Shown here: piece after piece, positions 55,601-64,000 of the stretch
Position numbering within the stretch: the first letter of the stretch is position 1
Layout of the letters: the number at the start of each line of letters is the position of its first letter
Assembly: GCF_032118995.1 (NCBI RefSeq)
Contig: NC_092651.1
Span: 7,914,785 to 7,978,784, forward strand
Direction: 5' to 3'
Source of the DNA: Asterias amurensis
Taxonomy: Eukaryota > Echinodermata > Asteroidea > Forcipulatida > Asteriidae
Length of the DNA: 64,000 nt
Notes under the pieces: model-generated
The model's database searches: none
Seen by the model: the letters and a program-made list of their open reading frames with translations, nothing else
What the model was told of the DNA's origin: nothing
Made by a program: the position numbers and the translations under genes

Positions 55601-56685
55601 CACAAAATAATATTAACATGAATTCCTATTGAAACTGCATAGTTGTAATGACAAAACGGCAGTGACTGGTGAGTAATGAATCAGAGTGACGTAATGGTTG
55701 GTGAGCTCTGTGATTGGTTGATACAATGAGTCTAAAGTAGCTTACGAGAATTAATTGTGATAACAAAAGGTTTGTTCGACCGCTCCGAAAAAAATGTTTA
55801 CTTTATGTTGCACTCGCTACAGCTATATTAGTCTTCAATAGTTTGCATCTTCGACATTTTTCAAATTTTGTGAAAGAAATCCCGAAACTACAAAATTTGT
55901 TTAATAAATAATAAGCAAATGAGTGTTTTTTTAAAAGAGGCAAACCGTTCAAGCACTCTTACAATCAACCACAGCGGGTCTCGATCATCAACATGAACCC
56001 AAAGAACTTTAACCAAATGAATGGAAGCACAAAGATACTTGTTTACCTGCAAGTGTTGAAGTTTTACAAGTATACCAAATCAAAGTAGTAGCCAGTAACG
56101 CACAAGCAAGGCAAACAACCCACCAGAAATGTTGCCACCCGTGCCGTGGTTTTGTGACACACAAAGGACTTCACCAAAGATAGTTTGATTTGTAGACAGG
56201 AAACAAGACGAAAGATAATGTGACAGAATTGGATGAAATTATGGTATTTAAATGAAAGATAGACTTAAAACCTTGTAGGAATTGAACTCTTGCAAGTATA
56301 CCAGTGATTGCGACCCGTGCCGTGGTTTTGTGCCATTTAAACCAACACGCTCAGCTAAAGATGCTGCAAAGAGCACACAAAGGACTTCACTAAAGATGAT
56401 GAGATCGGTAGATAGGAAAAAAGACGAAATATAATGTGATCAGAATTGGTTGAAAATGTGGTAATGAAATGTATAGGGGTAGACTTGAAACCCATGATAA
56501 CAGAGCAAGAAGTGTTCACAGATATCCCATCAAGGGAAAAGCAACAGACCAATGTAACTGGTATGAAAAACATCAGAATGGTAACTGATGATATCTAAGA
56601 CAAAGAAATGCAGTAGCTGTGATGAGAAATATATTGCTTGTGTTTTTGTACGATAAATATCAGAGTTCACACGTGAAAGTGTTCA
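52693..56685. repeat. Segmental duplication B, copy 2 (empty site)
   Basis: Matches 33,649-34,009 joined to 43,012-45,637. At 53,101-53,112 the sequence catgtgtgcccccc runs across the retrotransposon site with one tgtg. Own changes: about 230 bp extra at 53,598-53,815 (C/A run and T runs), a palindromic insertion at 55,313-55,437, and a partial tandem duplication of about 190 bp around 56,090-56,460 (cccgtgccgtggttttgtg twice). G runs at 54,315-54,363. No exon seen. Confidence 0.9.
55313..55437. mobile_element. 125-bp palindromic MITE, only in copy 2
   Basis: cactgtaaaaatatattagt and, inverted, ctaatatagttttagagtg form the ends; inner arms aattagtcatatgagacatg and catgtctcgtacgactaatt mirror. 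Copy 1 (near 44,690) runs through without it. Flanking ttt(t) repeats are the likely target duplication. Confidence 0.85.
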
Positions 56686-57110
56686 GTTTTGGTCTATTGT
56701 CATTATCTTGCCATAATGTGCCATAATGTTTGTGCCAGCTCGGTGTTTCATGATTTCAATTTGCTGTAGTGTTTTGTACTTTTATATGTTATTATCTATA
56801 TTTTTTAAATTCATGCTTTTATTTTCTGTATTTTTATAAACATGTATGTTTTTTGTTGGAGGGGTCTGGGAGGGCGCATCGCTTTGATGACAGTTTTTAA
56901 AACTTGTGCCTTACCCTGGACGGCCCCTGCCAACAAAGAATTATGTCCGAAGATTTAAAATAAAATAATAAAATAAAACTTCGGGAGTGACGTCAGTGCA
57001 CCTCGGGCCAGCCCCAAGTGACCCAATCCACAAGTGGTGCTCACGTTCGTCCTGGAAAAAAAATAATACGCAACATCGGGGTCGACCCAGGGAAGCTAAA
57101 CGAACGCACC
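56686..57110. other. Junction between duplicated blocks
   Basis: No gene. Ends with a truncated gggtgcgttcg-type MITE (ctcacgttcgtcctgg... to aaacgaacgcaccc, 57,038-57,110). Confidence 0.6.
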
Positions 57111-57745
57111 CACTGTTGTAGTTCTGAGCATGCGCACGTTACAGAAAACAACGGATTTACATGGTAGGTCTGCTGCCACACAGCGTCCTAAAAGGTTTAA
57201 CAAGTACACAACGTGCTTCCCCAGATAAAGACAGGTACCTGCTACCATATGCTGCTTGATCCAGTGTTTCCATTGGATAACCATGACCATTGGATAAATG
57301 TAGTGACTAAAAGCTACCGCACCTTGGTTTGTTTTGATTGGGTCTGAGGTTACCTCGGACAACCAATCAAAACACAGATATTGAAAGGTTACTTGCAATA
57401 TTGTAATGTTGGTGCAGAATTTGACTACGTATCTTTATGTGAAATGAATTTAGGTCAAAGGTGAATGTACAGACGCACGCCGGCTGGAGGCCGGCCGGTC
57501 TCTGGCGTTATTCACGAGCCTCGAAGTGTGACGTCAGATGTTCAGGCTACAGAGAGGTTTCTTTTGTGAGTCCTTTAGTAGGAGGGGTGATGGGTTCAGA
57601 CTTTCACTTTCGTAAGGTCTTTAGATTGCAAGACTATATTGGAAAAGTTCTTTTTCCATTATTATAAAGATAGATAGTTATTTTCTGATTATGCTCAGTT
57701 TATCAAAAAGAATGAAAACTAACCTTAGCAATGGTGATGTCCAAG

Positions 57746-58185
57746 CTAACCTCGGCAGTTTATATTTTCAACACAGCTTGTCAAGAGTTCTCCGTACAGC
57801 GGAGAGATGAAGACCAGGGAATAATATACGTTGCGTTCCTTTTTGGGGTTGATGAACTGGGCACAGATGAATTTAGCATCTTGACAGGTATGGCCGGTCA
57901 AGTCAAAGCCATAGCTGACGTCGTTGAAGACGACTTTACCCTCCATTTCCGAAGAAGGCCGTTCTCTTTCAGGCAAAGCTTTCTGCATGACGGTGCCAGA
58001 CAGCTCGTTCTGCCCGTTTTCACTGCTAGACATCCACACCCTCACTGTCCATATTCCTCGATGGTGTTGTGTCCATGGAACTGCCTCCGAATACTTCACT
58101 TTCAGCTGCAGAGCAATCTCATTTGCTTTGCCTTGTTTTATGGAAGCTTGTGGCACCTCTGGATTAATCTCATTCACACTAACAT
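57746..58185 (-). pseudogene. Duplicate of the C-terminal domain exon
   Basis: Open over the same 440 nt as exon 4 of the intact gene, with the same acceptor (CCATACAG) and stop. A few residues differ (for example AVPWTQHHRGIWTV for AIPWYKHDRGVWTV). With no signal peptide exon in the copy and its VWC exon broken, it is probably part of a dead gene, unless exons beyond the window serve it. Confidence 0.75.
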
Positions 58186-59516
58186 CTGTATGGTATTAGG
58201 AATGTAAATTATTTTTTAGTTCCTCTTCTCAACACTCTTAAAAACACACGGGTCAGATTACTGATCCACTTCTGGGTCTGGTTAACCAAGAAACTGGTTT
58301 AAATAAAGACTATAGGATTATGCATCATTTTGACCCACTTTTAATGGCTTTTTATATAAAATAAAAAACTCGGGTCAGAAGAGATTATTTTGAGGTCAGA
58401 CTGACAGGAAACTGGTAAAAAAGAAGAGATTCTGACTAATATTCTGCGTAATTTTGATTCACTTGTTGGGACCCGGTTAGGGTTAATTGATCCGGCAGCT
58501 GCCTCGATGCATTTGTTGCCTTTTTTAAACGTTCCGTTTTTGGGCGGAAATTTGTCTTTTTGTTAAAAAGAAATAAAAAAATCCGGGGCATCCGTCCTCC
58601 CCCACCCCACCCCAAGGTTATAAAAACGACAACGATCACGACGCAAAGAGACTACTTCAATGGATGTTTTCAGCTATCATCATCATTAGACCGTGTAAGT
58701 TTGATGTTAATCTGTGATCTTCACCATTTTGTTTTCTTACCAATTTTTTAACGTTCCGTTAAACTTATGTAGTGCAAAACACTTTTGAAAGCTTAAATGT
58801 TAGAGATGACTTACTGTAGCCGCAAATCTTGCAGCATTCCCCTTCAATTTCGATTCTTTGTCTGCAATCAAGTGGTGGACATGTAAGATACTGACAACTC
58901 AAAGTGGAATTATCACAGTCGCAGTACGAACAGTCATTCAGCGCCTTTCGCTCACCATGACGTATAATTTGGTCATCGTACATACAGGAAAGTAGTCTTG
59001 GTCCCAAGACCATTGGTGTTGCGCAGTCACACACAACCAACGTTCCGATTATGCACGGCAAAAACTGTCCACGCTTGTAATGAACGAACGCTAGCGGGCG
59101 CTCTGTTTCTCTGATTTAGATCTCACCATGGTCTTGAATATTTGCAGCGACGGGTCTTAACTTTTTTATTGTTTTTCGGCAAATCTCCCCCGACTTTCCG
59201 GTGGAGCCAATCAGAGGCTGCGTTGCGGTTGGCTCATGAATAATTCATCAGTGTTGTGCATGTAGTGTACAATGCATGCAGTAATTCCGTTGCATGACTT
59301 TTGCTTTACTCTGTGTGTGGGTATATATGTTTTTATCGGAGTATAATAATGTCCAGATCAGTAGGATTTGAAACTTTGATACAGGGTGGAAATACGATAA
59401 AGAAAGGTTTGTGGTACCAGCACAAACATTTCTATGTGTAATGTCCAGATCCAGACTACTGCATTGCCATGATATGCAGCTTGAAATGCGATCGTGGCGT
59501 TATGCTCCCGACGTGC

Positions 59517-59715
59517 CAGGGCCCACACTGATGAAGCCTGTATTGGCTAAACAATTTGCTTATAGTTAGCACAAAATAGTATTGCTTAGCAGAAACTGGT
59601 TGCCAGCCAATTTTTAATTAAATTTGAAATTTTGTAGTGCCCAAGTAAATTTTTGGATAGTAAAGAAATTTTGTACAGTATTTTCTGCCAAACAGATATT
59701 AACTGGTGGGCCCTG
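59517..59715. mobile_element. MITE nested in the Mutator-like element
   Basis: Ends cagggcccacactgatgaag and ctggtgggccctg; the inner gcttagcagaaa/..gcttatagttagca blocks resemble the gggcccaatttc family. Confidence 0.6.
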
Positions 59716-59789
59716 TAGTGTTATTCACAGTTAAAGTTTTTTAATCTTGGGGGAAGGAAATCTTGAGGGATTCAAAAGCGTCTTTGTGA

Positions 59790-60330
59790 GAACAGATTTT
59801 GAAACGTAACCGTAGCTGCATATCTTGGAACGTAAGCGTAGCTTGACTCGGGATTGAAAGCGTACGTTTTGATATTGTAGCGTAACCTATTAGTATCTTG
59901 GAGTGTATAAGCGTAGCTGAGTAGCTGCATAGCTTGGAACGTAACAGTATCTTTTGGTGGAGCGTAAGCATATCTTGGAACGTAATTCGTAGCTGCGTAT
60001 CTTGGAACGTAAGCGTAACTTGACATGGGATTGAAAGCGTACCTTTTGATATTATAGCGTAACTTGAAGGAACGTAAGCAGATCTGTAAGCGCAGCTGAG
60101 TAGCTGTGTAGCTTGGAACGTTGACATCTTTTGGAACGTAAGCATATCTTGGACTGAAGCGTAGCATCTTGGAACATAAACGCAGCTGCGCATCTTTGAA
60201 CGTAGGCATAGCTTGACTCGGGCTTGAAAGCGTACTTTTTGATATTATAGTGTAACTTGAAGGAACGTAGACCTAAGCGTATCTTGGAACGTAACCATAT
60301 AACATTTTTTGGGAATGTACTCGTAACAAT
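59790..60330. repeat. Degenerate tandem repeat (ttggaacgtaagcgtagc)
   Basis: Many imperfect copies of tatcttggaacgtaagcgta, with a longer period of about 180 bp that includes tgacTcgggattgaaagcgt and ttttgatatt.tagcgtaac. Open frames on the minus strand here are by-products. Confidence 0.75.
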
Positions 60331-61900
60331 ATCTTTTGGAATAACTCATGAGAAATTTCGAGTTTTGATTGCTTGTCCAGCGGCGACTACTGCTATTCAA
60401 CTCCCAGTTATTTGAGGCGAATAGTCGGGTCATTAAATTCCACTAGTTGCCCAGTTTAATCATTACCTCAAAAATAACTCTTCATTCACAGAATTAAAAA
60501 ATAATACTTTGTTTGACAAAATTATGCTTTGAGGGAATTTTGTTTTAGCATTATTTTTATTTAAACCTTTTATAAAAAATTCTCATAATTTTTTTAAGCT
60601 ACTCACACAATAACACTGTCAATATAACAATATGCGATATTCCTACGTTTTGACATCATCAAAATTACCTGAAAACTCATAACAAAAAGAAATTAGGGGG
60701 CCATGAATCAAAATGGAGCATATTGGAATGTTGCGATCATAAGAAACAACGGATTCGACACCCGCAAGCTGGGAGTTCATAGCGCCTGGGATTTAACACC
60801 TCCAACCCCCACGAGACACGGCATGGGCGGTACGTGATATTCCACAAGGCTTATTTCACGTTCCGATTGCTCCACGCCGTGGGGCCATACAGCGTCCGAT
60901 ACACGGACTCTCTGAATGCTAATTTTACGTTCGATTTTTGACCATTATTTACGATTTCAAATCGTCACGTATCCATAATCTGAATAGGTACGTATACTTA
61001 AAATTTCACTGTTTTCCTTTTAATAGGCCTATAATGACCACGGAATCACTCTTTGAGCAAAGATTATTAAAAATAGACCGCCGATCATATTGACCTTTGA
61101 CTCGATCTAGTTTGATTAGTCATCTACAATTCGTCACGTGATATGAATATTGCATACATTAAAAGTAATTTACATAGTCTGGCCACGCCTTCAATTTGCA
61201 AATATCCAAGACCATGGTGAGCACAGGATATGGTGAGATCCGTAAATCAGAGAAACAGAGCGCCCGCTAGCGTTCGTTCATTACAAGCGTGGACAGTTTT
61301 TGCCGTGCATAATCGGAACGTTGGTTGTGTGTGACCGCGCAACACCAATGGTCTTGGAACCAAGACTAACAGGAAAGCTCACGTGGGACCACATCTACAA
61401 AGGAAAGGTTAAACGAAAAACTCAATTCAACAAAGCTTTGTACTACTATGAGGTTGTTTTTGAGGTGTCAACAGTTTGTTTATAAAAATACACTCTAAAA
61501 ACTAAGACATACATGGTAGTTCGACATTGGGCATCCCCATCGGTTTGTACAGCGAATGTCAACTTTGCTATTTCGATGTTGGTCAACTTTGCTATTTCTG
61601 AAGCCCCTCCCCCTCCACATTAAACTGTCTGTAGGTTATAATGATAACTTGTGTGTGTTTACGGAGGGTCACTTCATTGAACTGCATTTCTAGGGAATTC
61701 AGTTTATTGGTATCGAAATATATTTTTTGAGTCAAATCACAACCAGAATCAGCAGTATACAGGTGTATCATGTTTCCAAATGATATGGATATATCATCTT
61801 GTCTTTTGATGACTGTAGATGTTTCTAATGAAGACAGGTTGACGTTATTATGGTATCCATTCAAGTATGTCAATAACTATAATCAACTGAAACTGGGTAT

Positions 61901-62470
61901 TAACAGCACTGGACACTATTGGTAATTACTCAAAATAATGATTAGCTTGAACCTTATTTGGTAACGAGCAATGAGCAGAGGTCGATAGTAATAAAACATT
62001 TTGAGAAACGGCTCCCCTTGAAGTAATGTAGTTTTCGAGAAAGAAGTAGTTTTCCACGAATTTTATTTCGAGACCTCAGAATTAGATTTTGAGGTCTCGA
62101 AATCAAGAATCTGAAAGCACACAACTTTGTGTGACAAGGGTGTTTTTTTCTTTTTGGTAATTACTTTCTGTGACAAATACCAATAGTGTCCAGAGTATTC
62201 AAAGACACTGGACACTATTGGTATTTGTCAAAGACCAGTATTCTCACTTGGTGTATCTCAACATAATATGCACAAAATAAAAAAAACTGTGAAAATGTTA
62301 ACTCATTGATCGTCGAAGTTGCAAGATAACAATGGAATAAAAAACAACCTTGTCACACGAAGTTGTGTGATTTCAGTAGCTTGATTTCGAGACCTCAAAT
62401 TCTAAATCTGAGGTCTCGAAATCAAATTCAAATATTTTAGTGGAAACTTACTTCTTTCTCGGAAAACTAT
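61901..62470. mobile_element. Two adjacent gacctcaaattc-family MITEs
   Basis: The first (61,901-62,195) begins cagcactggacactattggt. The second (62,201-62,470) begins aaagacactggacactattg in the opposite internal order, so the two lie as a near head-to-head pair. Confidence 0.8.
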
Positions 62471-62518
62471 GTTATTTCAGAGGGGTCCGTATGTGAACAA
62501 GTTTGCACCTTTAAAAGT

Positions 62519-62890
62519 TATATGTGACCCGCTCCGTGAAAATGAGTCACATGTATGCAATTTTAAGAATTGAGTTATGCATGGCTGGAAAGAACACATC
62601 AGCAGCAGTAATTCGGTATTTGTCTAAGCTTTGGGGTGTATCGCGTTGCTGAGTTACTCCCGTTTGAAATTAGCCACTACACCATTTTTTGTGAAAAACG
62701 AATTCTAACAAAGTGATATTTTAGCTACCATTTCGTGCAAAAGGATACAAATTACATGTAGACAAAGTATGACCACAAAACTTTTTATTTTTTTTTTATT
62801 TTTTTTTTACAATTTCCACAGTAAACTGTCCATAATTTAATAATGCATTGGGCGACATGTGACTCATTTTCACAGAGTGGGTCACATATA
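62519..62890. mobile_element. tatgtgacccgctc MITE with TA target duplication
   Basis: The element (62,521-62,888) has ends tatgtgacccgctccgtgaa and, inverted, ttcacagagtgggtcacata, with TA on each side. Copy 1 near 22,605 has no such insertion. The TA duplication suggests the Tc1/mariner group. Confidence 0.85.
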
Positions 62891-64000
62891 CGTCTGTTAT
62901 GTCGGATGTCCCTTCAAAGCCACCATCGTTTATTTAATGTTTGGATTTAGTTCGGAGAGTGCTCTGTTATGAAAACAAGCATTTTATTTCCACAAACCTT
63001 CATTTGTCTACCTCGTCTTTATCCACACTGTAGTCCAGTTCGTTAGAAGTAGGCCTACTGGCAGTAGGTGATGTCAGTTATTCTAGTCACTGCAGTAATT
63101 CACACGACAGCAATTTATCTGGGGTCCCTTGCTTTAATTTTAGCATGGTTGTAATATGTAGCCGCTATTTGCAAGAGATCTTGGACAGTGGACAAAATTG
63201 TTGTCCTTTTCACATGAGGTACATATTGTACAAAAACCATACTACAATTTAGCAAGGGACACTTGCTAAATTGCTCTCGTGTGAAGGGGCTTCCCATCAT
63301 ATAATGTGTATGGATGGAATTTCTACAGAATCCGATTTTGTTTGCAGGACCTACTATAATACCCCAAAATAACAAACACTTCTGCCAAAGTTTTGTATAT
63401 ATACACCCTTAAGTTTACTGCTGAAAAGTTTGTTACTGACGGTTTCATGGTCCATGGCTGACTTTCCAGTAAAACGACGTCATGGTTTTTGTACACTATG
63501 GTTATTGTATGTTAAATATGAACTTCTGACTTCCGATGATCCCTTCATTACATTAAACAACCACACGCAGTGTTCTAAACCATGACGTCATTGTCTGGAA
63601 TGTCACCCGTGTGGATCGTTATTTGTTCTTCAAATTGTTTGGTTTAAAAGATTGCTTATAAACAAATGACCAGCAATATCAAACAAGCAACTTGACAACC
63701 TTGGAGGGTGTATAGGCTCAAGCCCCCCCCCCCCCCAAAAAAAAAAAAAAAAAAAAAAAAACACACCGGTACATTGCAATGCTGTATTGACAATGGTCTC
63801 AGTGTATCCATTTTTAAATGTCTGCCAAGTTCATTACCAAGTTCTCTGAATCTGTCGTATCAGAAACAACGCTAAGCAGTTTAGACAGTTGCGAGTGTAA
63901 TATGCGTCTTCACATCTGTAAACATTATACACTTATATATAATTATCTTTTGATGACTTTAGACGTATCAGATTCAACTACCTCCTGTTGTGTTCAAAAC

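Larger units (their letters stand above)
58984..61377. mobile_element. Mutator-like non-autonomous transposon, 2,376 bp
   Basis: The element is 58,993-61,368. The 9-bp target duplication acaggaaag (58,984-58,992; 61,369-61,377) is single in copy 1 at 12,231-12,239. Terminal inverted repeats are about 150-170 bp (58,993-59,145; 61,197-61,368), both starting tagtcttgg and near-identical apart from a 20-bp difference near the inner end. The outer end holds a palindrome (gtcttggaaccaagac). A 9-bp duplication with long inverted ends points to Mutator/MULE; there is no transposase frame. Inside are a tgggccctg MITE (59,517-59,715) and a degenerate repeat region (59,790-60,330). Confidence 0.9.
58815..61394 (-). 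pseudogene. Duplicate VWC exon split by a transposon
   Basis: The exon pieces are 61,378-61,394 (acceptor CTTTGTAG) and 58,815-58,992 (donor GTAAGT). The break falls in the codons for Leu-Ser-Cys at the first VWC cysteine. An earlier 3-bp in-frame deletion (KVAL to KAL) shows the copy was still in frame before the insertion. The part in view keeps nine of the ten cysteines beyond the break. Confidence 0.85.
57111..61599. repeat. Segmental duplication A, copy 2, left part
   Basis: Matches 9,781-12,580, starting at cactgttgtagttctgagca in both. Contains an intact C-terminal domain exon, a VWC exon split by a transposon, and one to two units of the 53-bp repeat. It ends at tatttc|tgaagcccc (61,599), where the copy-1 intron, VWC exon 1, signal peptide exon and promoter are missing. 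Confidence 0.92.
61740..64000. repeat. Segmental duplication A, copy 2, right part (continues past the window)
   Basis: Matches 22,330-23,790. Two extra insertions are present: a pair of gacctcaaattc-family MITEs (61,901-62,470) and a tgtgacccgctc element (62,521-62,888). A C-run/A-run junction lies at 63,724-63,761. No exon seen. Confidence 0.88.

Overview
The window looks like nuclear DNA of a marine deuterostome, most likely an echinoderm and perhaps a sea star. It is intron-rich and gene-poor, and is crowded with short palindromic DNA transposons (MITEs), minisatellites, tRNA-headed SINEs and a Ty3/gypsy LTR retrotransposon. The organism call is inference from the look of the repeats; no marker gene fixes it. 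Nothing suggests bacterial DNA.

Layout. 1-9,700: a 5.6 kb array of 30-bp monomers in 90-bp higher-order units (1,049-6,652), then repeat-derived DNA. 9,781-19,860: a minus-strand gene for a small secreted protein: a TATA/initiator promoter (about 19,775), a signal-peptide exon, two von Willebrand type C (VWC) exons and a C-terminal domain exon. Its 5.6 kb second intron holds a 53-bp minisatellite split by a 1,533-bp IS3EU-like transposon. 20,000-33,600: MITEs, one nested 1.85 kb element and a decayed THAP-domain gene (25,190-27,480). 34,010-43,011: a nearly intact Ty3/gypsy element with gag, pro and pol, 760/757-bp LTRs and a 4-bp target duplication. 43,012-46,600: unique-looking DNA with a 1 kb inverted duplication. 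47,343-52,140: a minus-strand gene of seven coding exons for an unrecognised 521-residue acidic protein, with a solo LTR of the same family and a SINE in intron 4. 52,693-64,000: second copies of two upstream blocks.

Two segmental duplications shape the window. Block B (33,649-34,009 plus 43,012-45,637) recurs at 52,693-56,685 without the retrotransposon, so the second copy is its empty site. Block A (9,781-12,580 and 22,330-23,790) recurs at 57,111-61,599 and 61,740-64,000. The second copy of A lacks about 9.7 kb that carries the promoter, signal peptide and first VWC exon. Its remaining VWC exon is split by a 2,376-bp Mutator-like transposon with a 9-bp target duplication. The intact copies supply pre-insertion sequence for several elements, which makes their ends unusually certain.

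The splice models of the two genes rest on matching intron phases, consensus GT/AG sites and total lengths divisible by three, not on transcripts. Most of the sequence between genes is repeat-derived.
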